From assembly GCF_008831285.2 (NCBI RefSeq), contig NC_045146.1:496001-560000 (forward strand): 64,000 nt of DNA, in the 5' to 3' direction. Shown here one piece after another: positions 12,315 to 22,900 of this stretch (positions within the stretch are counted from its first letter, which is position 1; every line of letters starts with the position of its first letter). Position numbers and translations under genes: made by a program. The notes under the pieces were generated by a model. The model made no database searches and was not told the DNA's origin. It saw nothing but the letters and a program-made list of their open reading frames with translations. Source of the DNA: Nymphaea colorata. Taxonomy: Eukaryota > Streptophyta > Magnoliopsida > Nymphaeales > Nymphaeaceae.

Positions 12315-15280
12315 ATGGCTAGAAGGCCAGAAGATGAGTACGATTACTTGTTCAAGTTGGTGTTGGTTGGCGACTCTGGAGTTGGAAAATCGAACATCCT
12401 TTCCAGGTTCACCAGGAATGAGTTTTCTTTGGATTCAAAATCCACGATAGGCGTTGAGTTTGCAACCAGGACCATTCAGGTTGCGCCTTTTCTCTATTTT
12501 GTTTTAGTTAATATTGAGACTGTAGACTACTGCAGTTAGATTTGGTTATTTTTCCAGAGGGCTTTGATGATTAACCTGCTTGCTAAGTAATTTGGTCCTA
12601 GAAATTGGTGGGTACCCGCTTTGCTTTTGTTTTGAGGTTACTCCTTCGAGATCTACTGCTGTTTTGAGATCTGCTGTAACTGGTGAATGGTTACTTGTTT
12701 TTCAACTCTGTTTTTGGTATACTTGCTTGGGTTTCAATGATCTGATGTACGCTGTGCACAGTTGAGAGTCCAAATTGTGCTTTTTTCGGTGTGTAGGCTT
12801 CTGTTGAATCTGATCTGCTTGTTGGTGACTTGGTTAAATATGAGTTTTTTTTTGAAGTTGGAATTGGAGATGCACTTTAGAACTAAGATTATGCACATTC
12901 TCATGTTTCCGCACTGTACATGTGTTCTTATTTTTGTGGATTCTTGTTAAATTCTTCTCCTTTTTTTGACAGTTGACTTCTGTTTGTATTTGGTGAACTT
13001 CTGTTAGTGTTAATTTCGGCCGTGAAAACTCTCTGAGATTCGTTAGATCTCTGTTGCATCTTTTTTGTGAAATTTTCAGTTATTGTAGAAATCCTTGTCT
13101 TGTGGTGTTGGCATTCTCGATCTATTTGTTTTCTTGATCTGTTACGACTGGATATCTGTTTAGAGTAAACTTGACTGCCAGTTCCCCCCTTGGGTCATGA
13201 GATTTGAACTCTATGCCTGTGTTCATGAAGTAGTAACTCTAGATCCATGACCACTACAATATAGTTTGGCTGCTACCCAATATTTCGTAATTGTTTGCAG
13301 CTGCTGAACTTTTATCAAAACGTTGGTATAAGGAAAAATTATGCATGGAACCAGGTGCTAAACTGTATAAAGTGTTGATCGTTTGCAACTTGAATTTTGT
13401 GCTACAGATGATGCATCAGTACTTGAAACAGGCTGCATATCCCAAACGTTCAGATCCATTGTCAAACTCTTTTATCTTTAATTTAAAAGTTTATGTAGAT
13501 CACAAAATCAAATTTTCTGGCCAAATTGTGTCCACTTTGTTCATGTATGCTTAAACTTAAGTGTGACATTTATGTAACTTGAGTGTGACATTAGGAAGTG
13601 TCAATAGTCCACCATTTATCATGAGTATTGCAAATTTTGGAAGCCGGTGTGAAACTCACCACTGCAGAGATTTTAAGGTCTTGCAATGAAACAGCATGTA
13701 TAAATTTTGTCTATTTCAACTAAAGTTTTTTTCTTTATAGATAACAGTACTATTCTCTTTCTGCTCTCGAGTTTCATGTGTCCTAAAGATATGTGTTGCA
13801 GCTGTTGCTGTGACCATCTTCACCAGTAACTTAAATTTAAAATTTCTAAAATGCAGTTTTCTATAGCAACTATTCATATTTCTCATTTGAATTATGGCGT
13901 TTCTGATATATGTTTGGCACCAGCTTCAGTTATGTATTTGAGGCAAATATTTGGAGCTTTGAATATAACTCTGGAAAGTAATATTTGCAATGTTTGTCCT
14001 GACATTGTCAGCCTTACTTGTTTCCGTGAAACTAAATTAGAACTTACACTTCTTTGCACTCAAGCTTTTGTACTCTTTCTTTGTTTCTCAGCAACCATTT
14101 GCAAAATGCAGCATATGCAAGGTTTAACAGCTGGCTTGTAGACTGTTCTCCATTTCATGGTCTTCTTGAGATCGCCTGTAACCTTATCTGAATTTCAGCG
14201 TTCCGTCTTGTTTTCCCTGCTCCTGAAAGCATCCCCTTGTAATTGTGCCTAATGCTTTTACACAGTGACCATCTTATCGGACACTGGAAGTTGGCAGTCA
14301 CTTTCACTGAATTTCTTCAGGGAACATGATTTTGTGGCAGTTATGTGATTGCTCAAATTTCACGTGATTGAAAGGATCTCTCTATGCTATATATTTGCTT
14401 TACCTCTCTATTTGTAGATACTGGGTGCAATTTCACCAATACTTTGTTGGATAATGGCTAGATGTGAGATTCAATCTTTGGTTGAATTCATTAATATCTT
14501 TAGTTACAGAGCTTGCAGTGGAAGCGAAGCCATCAGGTTTGTTGTGTTAACAGTGGCTTCTCATCTGCAAGGTGATTCTTGCCTTACAGTAGCCATCACC
14601 TAGGTGTCACAAGATCTCTCTTTGAACTCTATATAACCGTGGAGTTTCTATTTATGCCGATCTATGTTTGTGTTTCTCGGCAATGTTTTTGTCATGGCGA
14701 CTAGTCTGCATTTTCATGTTCTTTCACTTGTTCTTCCTTCTTACGGAAGACTGTCTTGTGTTTTGTTTCTTCATCATCATTTTGATGTTTGGTACCGTGT
14801 ATTTAGGTTGATGGAAAGGTCATAAAAGCACAAATCTGGGACACAGCTGGGCAAGAGAGATACAGGGCTATAACAAGTGCATACTACCGTGGAGCAGTAG
14901 GTGCACTTCTGGTTTATGACATAACAAAGCCATCAACTTTCGAGAATGTTGGTAGGTGGCTGAAGGAGCTCCGTGAGCATGCAGATGCAAATATAGTGAT
15001 CATGCTAATTGGAAACAAGTCTGACCTCCACCATTTGAGAGCTGTATCAATGGACGATGGGCAGAACTACGCTCAGAAAGAAGTCTTGTCCTTCCTTGAG
15101 ACCTCTGCGCTTGATTCAACAAATGTAGATAAGGCATTCCAAACAATCCTCTCTGAGATTCACCGGATAGTGAGCAGGAAATCGCTTGGTTCTGGGCAAT
15201 CAGCAGGAAATGGCATCAAAGAAGGGACGACTATTCTGGTCGATCAACCAGCTCCTGCTTCCAAGTCCTGTTGCACCTGA
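12315..15280 (+). CDS. RABA2: Rab11-class small GTPase, RABA2-like
   Basis: Two exons, 12315-12479 and 14807-15280, joined across a 2.33-kb GT-AG intron in phase 0, give 212 aa. Visible GTPase motifs: P-loop GDSGVGKS at residues 19-26, WDTAGQE at 66-72, NKSD at 125-128 and ETSA at 153-156. The [21 protein letters not shown] stretch and the intron directly after TRTIQ are typical of plant Rab11/RABA proteins. The N-terminus [14 protein letters not shown] is RABA2-like rather than RABA1-like. The C-terminus ends KSCCT; the CC pair is the expected geranylgeranylation site. Known family role: traffic between trans-Golgi/early endosome and plasma membrane or cell plate. An in-frame ATG lies 51 bp upstream (12264) but adds 17 residues not seen in the family, so 12315 was chosen. 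The exact RABA subgroup needs a tree. Confidence 0.95.
12480..14806 (+). other. Intron 1 of the RABA2-like gene
   Basis: The intron has a GT donor at 12480 and an AG acceptor at 14805-14806. It is T-rich and holds no coding signal I can support. At about 13180-13265 the - strand shows a tRNA-like B box (GTTCAAATC type) within a plausible short SINE-like segment, too weak to call firmly. Confidence 0.75.
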
Positions 15281-16917
15281 GAAGTGGGTCATCTATTTTT
15301 CGGTCTGTTTGGTGTCTGGTTATATTGGTGAGATTGCTTGCAGTCTAGGATACGTTGAATTGTTAAAAGTATGTTCCCTGTTTTTGTTTCAATATCAGTC
15401 AATATTTGTTATATTCTCTTCATCAGACGGTTCGACATTATCTATTGAATTTCATTTTTTTGTGCCCTCTCTCTCTCTCGATCCAATGAGACCAATCAGG
15501 ATTTCGATCTCCACTTGCCCTTCTTACGGTTTTGGAGGGGATTGTACGTGGGGCTGCAAAATGGGGTTCTGAATAAAGTGTGCAACTGTGTTCAAGCCCC
15601 GGTCATTTGTAAACCTCGACTTCGGCTTGTCTTGCTCATCGCGCTCAGTTGGCAAGCTGTTCTTCGTCTCGGCCTGTTAAACAAAAGTTTATTTCTGTAA
15701 TAAGGAATTTGCGTGCTTCTTCGGCTAACATCTGACTTTATGAATCGGGGCTTTATTTTATATGTTATGAAATAAAATCAAGATTGTTAAAGTTTCGACT
15801 CTTGATGTACTATAAGCTGTTGATTATTTTATGCTCTAGATTTGTCTTTTCACCCCTTCAAATTGGGTAATTTGGAACTTATTTTCTTATGTTAAGCAAC
15901 CTTGTAGATCACATCCGTCAAACTGTTTTGATAGATTTTGGGATGTCAAGGGAGACGGAACAACAAAGAGAGATAGATGGGGGAAGATAAGATCGTGCCA
16001 TCTGAATTTGTATAATCAGATGGCTCTGTGATATTAAACCCTTCTTTTTCTTTCTCTTTCTCGGCTCCAAGCATAAATTTTTTTTTTAAAAAAAAAAAAG
16101 ACATCCGCCAAAGATAACAAGCTTATTTCAATATATACATATCTATATAGATATACACACACACACACACGATCTCTATATCTTTATATACCAAATTATG
16201 ATGGAACCATAAGGAGATCAGACAGTCGATATTGAATTGCAAATGAAAAAGGTAAATTGTTTTTTCAAGTTCGAAGTACCTTTTAAAAGAAGGAAATTAC
16301 AAGTTTCTTTAAATGAAAACCTTGTCATTTTTGGGTATTTCGAACACTTGAAAAAACAACTTGGCCACCATATTTGAAACTCAATATTTATCGTTTGATA
16401 TCATTGAAATCAACTGCCTAAATTATTTTCATCAACTTTGATGTATAAGGGTCTGGCATGTTTTCATATATATGATGCTGAATATTGTCCAATGATTAAA
16501 AGTTAGAAATCTGTTGTTGAAATCACTATTAACTAAATGTATCACGTACCAATTGTATATAACCCATCACTCAGAGTTTTGCAGCAATTGTCTGGAGACT
16601 TAATTATTTCATATTTAAAATATATGGATCTGATATAAATTTGATGTAACATACTTTTGATGATGTCAGAAATGATTTACGATAGAATCCATTGTTCAGC
16701 AGACTAAGGACCTAAGGTCTGGGCTAAGATCCACAATTGAAATGTTTATTTTAACTTTTACATTAAAAAATTTAGCAGATTTAAAATCAGAGGGAGGAGA
16801 ATCTGATCTTAAATTCACGGTTCTCAAATCTTGAGAATCTTTATACTAAGGGAAATCAAATACCCCTTTCAGTGACACGTTTTTTATTTTTAATCATCAA
16901 GTAATGTCATCCGAATA
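15281..16917. other. Rab 3' flank and intergenic DNA
   Basis: The first part is probably the Rab 3' untranslated region, with AATAAA-like signals near 15769. The rest, up to the start of the inverted kinase copy, is AT-rich without a supported gene; short TA and CA microsatellites lie near 16130-16190. Confidence 0.5.
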
Positions 16918-17961
16918 ATGAGTTTTTCCTGGTGCAGGTGATAAAGGGTCCTAACTTTTTCGGTCTTTCATGTTGAATATTTTATTATGGAGAAATTTCT
17001 AGATAATATATAGTGTTGTTAATTAGTAATGGAGGTGCAAATAGAAATTTCATCATCTTCATTTGGGAATTATCAGATGGTCGAAGGATGCCCACCATCT
17101 TCATCCAAAGGGGACGTTGAGGGTGCAAAAGCTTACGCTTGGAAAGAAAGGCCTCCTTTCAAGGCTTCATCAAAACTTTATCATCCCGGTCTTAAAGATT
17201 ATGTTTACATCTATTGAAGCTTTTCATGATTGAAGATTGGAGTCTCCATACCATGTTGCTGGTATATCATATTTGTCGATTTTTCGTTTTCACTGATTTG
17301 GTTATTGATAAATTTGTTTGGACGAACGTTCTTGTATGACATTGTTGGCAGATTAATAGTGCGATGCTGGGATGAGAAGCCTTCTGAGAGGCCAACATTC
17401 CGAGAAATCGTAGCCTGCTTGGATGACATCCAGCAGCAATTGCTCTCAAAGAAGAAATGGCAGGAGTTTTATCACAGCAAATTCGCGAGCGTGCATAGCT
17501 TTTCTGTTGCACGTCTCTTTGAAATTGTGTAGTTTACCTAATTAATGTATTGTGTCTTGTGCAGGCAAAGCCATTGAAGTGCTTCCACAATATTGAAGCT
17601 ATTTGGACATCTCGACACAAGAAAGATCAAATTGAACCCAGCAGTCGTTCCTCTTTCTTCGACCGTTCGAGAACGTGTTTGATGCAGGACACTGCAAATC
17701 GGTCGCTCCAAAACATGACTGTTGCAGGTGTACTGCAATTTTTAAGATTGAAGTAATTACTGGTGCTTGTCTCTTGCCTGATCCATGAGAAAGTTTTGCA
17801 TTTGGGAGTAGCAAAATGAAAGGTGTGCGTGGCATGTAGATTTGGTGTTCTCATTCATTGCCCCACATGCAGCAAAAGTAACTCGATGGGTCACTTGTGT
17901 CTGAATCTTCTTTGAAGAGCTTGCATATGCTTTTCTTTGAAAACAACAAACTTACCAATTG
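16918..17961 (+). pseudogene. Inverted, broken copy of kinase exons 10-12
   Basis: This is a near copy, in opposite orientation, of the 3' end of the kinase gene (19659-20721). Exon-10 copy 17077-17198, exon-11 copy 17352-17484 and exon-12 copy from 17565 have the same lengths as the parent exons. Damage is visible. The donor after exon 10 is TT instead of GT (17199-17200), the donor after exon 11 is GC instead of GT (17485-17486), and the TGA stop has become TGT (17676-17678). There is no upstream kinase domain. Homology starts near 16918 and ends at CTTACCAATTG (17961), so introns and 3' flank were copied too: a DNA-level duplication, not a processed copy. It could still be transcribed as antisense to the live gene. 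Confidence 0.9.
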
Positions 17962-18225
17962 AAAGATAATCTATTAGCTCGTGTTACCATGACATTCTTG
18001 TTTTTGTAGATACATTTTTCCAATCCCTTATTCATCATTGTTCAAAGAAATCAGTAGAGAGAGAGAGAAAGAGAGAGAGAGAGGAAGAGAAAGACAAAGT
18101 GTGTGCTAGATGTGGAATCCTTCATCAAATCGTGGCTGTATGATCCATTGATTGGATGGACATGATTAAACGCACTGCTCGATGTAATGCATTGGACTAT
18201 GTGCTGTGAGAAGAGCCGTCCAAAA

Positions 18226-18229
<4 letters not shown>

Positions 18230-18271
<42 letters not shown>
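18230..18271. repeat. (TA)n microsatellite
   Basis: Uninterrupted TA run between the two inverted kinase 3' arms. Confidence 0.9.
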
Positions 18272-18275
<4 letters not shown>

Positions 18276-18447
18276 AATTACTAGATCATCTAACCAAAAT
18301 CATCTAAGATGATTAAAAGAAAAACAATAGGCAAAACGTTAATAAATATTTTTATCATTTAGTATTAGTTCTTACTTTATTCATGTTTTTCTTTCAACTA
18401 CTTATCTAATGATAAATGGCCCTGATTCTTCGGCTAATCATCCATCT

Positions 18448-18496
18448 GGATGTCTCACACATATAGTTTTATACATCGAGCAAAAGGATTTTAAAA

Positions 18497-18566
<70 letters not shown>

Positions 18567-18613
18567 ATGTCTCACACATATAGTTTTATACATCGAGCAA
18601 AAGGATTTTAAAA

Positions 18614-18695
<82 letters not shown>
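18448..18695. repeat. Tandem duplication with CA and TA microsatellites
   Basis: The block GGATGTCTCACACATATAG ... GATTTTAAAAACACACAC is present at 18448 and again at 18565 (period 117 bp). Each copy is followed by a TA run. It is the same architecture as the 9.5-10.0 kb block, a unique segment duplicated together with its microsatellite. Confidence 0.9.
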
Positions 18696-18700
<5 letters not shown>

Positions 18701-18959
18701 TCAAGTAGTATGATGTTGCTGAATAGTTAAATATTAACAAGCATCAAATTTAATTAATAAATAGTAAGTTGTTGTCGAATGGTTAAATATTAAAAAGCAT
18801 CAAATTTAGTTACAGAAGTAGCAATGTTTATGGCTCTATCTTCATCAAACAAACAGGTTCTCTACTTTTCTTTCTAATTGCCTATCAGCTTTCCTATGAA
18901 AAACGTGAAAATAAATATATACATTAATAATAACTCCAATAAATTAAAATTACTGTAAA

Positions 18960-19320
18960 GGGCAATGGCAAGGGCTTTGGTCCCAGCAAAGCTCGCCGGC
19001 TTGATTTCGCCCTCAGCATTAGTGCAGGTCGACGACAACTGTCGCTGCTCACTGTCCAACAAGGGAAGACGGTTGTCTTGCTGATCCATGTTGTGCAGGA
19101 GAATCGACAGCTTAACTCTGCCCTTGCCTCTGGCGTGGGCCGACGGCAATATGAGGCCCCTGCTCTCTCGCCCCTCGCTATCCAACAAGAGGCGGCAATC
19201 GCCTTCTCGGCCCTCGCTCTCGAGCGACGCCCCGTCAACCCTCGCTGGACAGCGATGATCAAACCTTTGCCAACAAGCGGCAACGCTATAGGCGGATGGC
19301 GACCAGTGAGCCATCTCCTG
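18960..19320. other. GC-rich island of unknown origin
   Basis: This 360-bp stretch is clearly richer in G and C than the surrounding DNA. It is open in several frames, for example a 157-codon - strand frame over 18874-19347 and a + strand frame of about 39 codons from 18964. I recognise no domain, signal peptide or repeat in any frame. The overlapping open frames are expected in GC-rich DNA and do not by themselves show a gene. It could be a captured gene or organelle fragment, or part of a transposon. Confidence 0.4.
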
Positions 19321-19941
19321 CCGATAGGCTGTTTTTTGTTTTTTCATTTTAATCCTTTTAGATCTAATTTCTTTTGAAGAGTAATTACATGAGGTACATA
19401 TGTTCTAGGACAAAAGGAATAACCCCATTTATTGTCCTTCAAAAGATGAGCAGTAATTTGTTGTTCACCCATTTGTGAGAAGGGCTTTTTCGGAGCATCA
19501 TCTCCTCCGACACCCTGTAATTTTTATAAACTTCTTGTAAGGCCCTCGTTATGCCTCTTATATATACGATAGGCACAAAAAGTAATACATACAATTTACT
19601 TATATATATATATCTTGGAAAACAAGAATGCATGATTCAATGGGAACACTAACGAATACAATTGGTAAGTTTGTTGCTTTCAAACAGAAACATCTGCAAG
19701 CTCTTCAAAGAAGATTCAGACACAAGTGACCCATCGAGTTATCTTTGCTGCATGTGGGGCAATGAATGAGAACACCAAATCTACATGACACGCACACCTT
19801 TCATTTTGCTACTCCCAAATGCAAAACTTCCTCATGGATCAGGCAAGAGACAAGCACCAGTAATTACTTCAATCTTAAAAATTGCAGTACACCTGCAACA
19901 GTCATGTTTTGGAGCGGCCGATTTGCTGCGTGCTGCATCAA

Positions 19942-22900
19942 TCACGTTCTCGAACGATCGAAGAAAGAGGAACGACTGCTGGGTTCAATTTGATCTTTCT
20001 TGTGTCGAGATGTCCAAATAGCTTCAATATTGTGGAAGCACTTCAGGGGCTTTGCCTGCACAAGACACAATACATTAATTAGGTAAACTACACAATTTCA
20101 AAGAGACGTGCAATAGAAAAGCTATGCACGCTCACGAATTTGCTGTGATAAAACTCCTGCCATTTCTTCTTTGAGAGCAATTGCTGCTGGATGTCATCCA
20201 AGCAGGCTATGATTTCTCGAAATGTTGGCCTCTCGGAAGGCTTCTCATCCCAGCATCGCACTATTAATCTGCCAACAATGTCATACAAGAACGTTCGTCC
20301 AAGCAGATTTATCAATAACCAAATCAACTAAAAGGAAAAAACAACATATATGATATACCAGCAACATTAGATGGGGACTCCTATCTTCAATCATGAAAAG
20401 CTTCAATAGATGTAAACATACTCTTTAAGACCGGGAGGATAAAGCTTTGATGAAGGCTTGAAAGGAGGCCTTTCTTTCCGAGCATAAGCTTTTGCAACGT
20501 CATCATCCCCTTTCAAGGAAAATGGTGGGCATCCTTCGACCATCTGATAATTCCCAAATGAAGATGAAATTCATCCACAAAATATTGAAGAGCAAATTTC
20601 TATTCGCACCTCCATTAACAATACTACATACTAATTAGAGATTTCTCTATAACCAAATATTCAACATAGGACAGAAAAATGAGGACCCCTTATCATCTGC
20701 ACCAGAAAAAACTCGTTGTCCACCATTAAGGAAGCAACGACTTGCGTTCATCTTAAGCAAACTTACAAAAGGAAGCCGGACAAAGTGCTTTACTAGAACA
20801 TTTCAAAAGGCAGCACCTCTTCATTTGCATGTAAAAGCTTCAAGAAAATATCCTTTCATATCACAACAAACAAGGTTGATTTTTTTAAAACGTATGAACT
20901 GCATCATTTTCATTATAGCTGTCAGCCTGTCACAACACTCAATAATCCACATGACGTGAAGTTTGAAGCAGAAAGGCCTTGAACTATCCATTATTAAAAA
21001 TGGATCCCATTGCAAGGCCAGAGAGAGATGACATCTAGTAAACCAAAGAAAACAGGGGCCTCCTGCATATCTAAATGATCACTTGATGGACACATGTACG
21101 GGCCAGCACATTGAAAGATCTAAAGGATAAAATATTAGTAAAATTTAAATGGCCATATAATTTAATTACAAATTGTGTGTCCAAACTATTATCGCTTATT
21201 ATCTCTACCTGCTAATGCCTTAACAAGTACCTAACAAACAGGAAGAGCGTGAACAAGCAGATAGAAGGAACTCTGAAGTTCTAAATGACTGCTGAGCATA
21301 AATGTTCAGTCATAGAAACAGATGATCTTGAGGAAACTAAAGGGGAAAAAAAAGGAAAAAGAGCGTGCACTACCTCCTGTAGAATCAAGGCAAAAGAGAA
21401 AACATCCACCTTCGTGTCATATTCTTCATTTAGGTAAACCTCTGGAGCTATATATCTACCTGTGGAATTATAACATTGTTTTACGTTCAAATCAGTATGT
21501 AAACACTGCAATCAGATAAAAAGACAATATGACAACACAACAACCTCACATCCAGTCCTCCAGGTGCTCGTAATAATTTAAAATGCAAGAACAAGAACAT
21601 AGAGTGTTTGGATTTCCACATTGGATTTTATGGCCTGAAACTTCAAACTGTTATTATTTAGTCCTAGTAAAATCTAATCCACACATCAGATTTTTTTCAG
21701 ATTTATAATTTTAGACATACAAATTTGTCCATACAATTGGACTCATAAACAAACCATAAGAAAACAGTGGCCAGATGCTTCCGCATGTGCAGGTGTGTGT
21801 ACATACGCACACCATGCACATAAGACTAACAAGTGAAATTCATGGCTAATGATACGTGTGTTTAATAATAAGTATTTAAACAAAAACTCTGTACATGCAA
21901 ACTTGCACAAAGAAGAATAATAAGGAACTCTCAATTTATTACTGTAAGAGTGCCACATTATATGCAACTAAGAGACCAAGTTCAGGCCAATAATAAATGC
22001 ACACATGAATTAAATAAGCTAAAGCACTTTCGATTTGTAAATTTAATTTACTTTACTGTAATTTGTTTCCAAAAACATGGTCCTCCTTTTATGCACACAT
22101 ATTCTTAATCTTGATTAGTATCGCTATAGAAACTTTCACAGGTCTATGGAAGTGGAGCATCTCCATGGGGTAGATTAACACGACAAACTTTTTGCATCTC
22201 CAACTATGTTGCATGCTGATACCTAAAAAGAAACTTTCAAGTCAAATATCATTTAACTGCATACCACATCATTATAAGCGCATTTAGGCAGTGGCCACCT
22301 TTTCGACTAGGCTGTAGTACATAGAATCCCAATTATGAAAAAAATGTCAGGGAAATTCTTCTCTTCCTTCCAAAATTTTTGCATCTCCAGTTGTAGCACA
22401 CGGTGATAACTTATACCTTAAAAACTTTCAAGTCAAAAATCATTTAACTGCATTCTATGTCCTCATAACTGCACCTAGGTGGAGGTGGAGGCCACCTTTT
22501 GGACTAGGCTGTAGTACCTAGAATCCCAATTTCAAAAAGTGTCTCGAAAACACTTTCCTTTCTTCTTCTTCTTTTTTTTCTTATTTTTCTTCTTCTTCTT
22601 TTAAAACACAATGGATGAAGAGTGGCTAACACGGTCGTAAAATTCTATGGCATAGACAGGCTTCTAAAACAATTTATCCGTTAGCACAAAGATCTGGAGG
22701 ACAGGTATAGGCAAGTATAAAAAAGAAACTAGGTTCACAGGCAAACATCAAAACCTGGCAAAAATTTACAAGGTTTATCACTTAATAAATAAATAAATAA
22801 AGCACACCATACTTCTCGAAAGTTCAGAATTTTGTCCAACTTTAAACAAACAGAATAAAAAACAAACAAAGGACTTAGAAAGAAATATCGCTCAAATTTT

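Larger units (their letters stand above)
17962..19658. other. Spacer between the inverted kinase 3' copies
   Basis: About 1.7 kb of unique and simple-sequence DNA separates the two inverted arms. It holds a GA tract (about 18056-18095), TA microsatellites, a tandemly duplicated block (18448-18695) and a conspicuously GC-richer stretch (about 18960-19320). No gene is recognised. Confidence 0.6.

Noticed and set aside
17029-17756. A second, separate kinase gene on the + strand
   Set aside because: It contains only copies of exons 10-12 with both splice donors and the stop lost and no catalytic domain. It is a broken inverted duplicate.
18874-19347. 157-codon - strand frame (and overlapping 119- and 99-codon frames)
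   Set aside because: Open mainly because the stretch is GC-rich; three overlapping frames are open at once and none shows a known domain.
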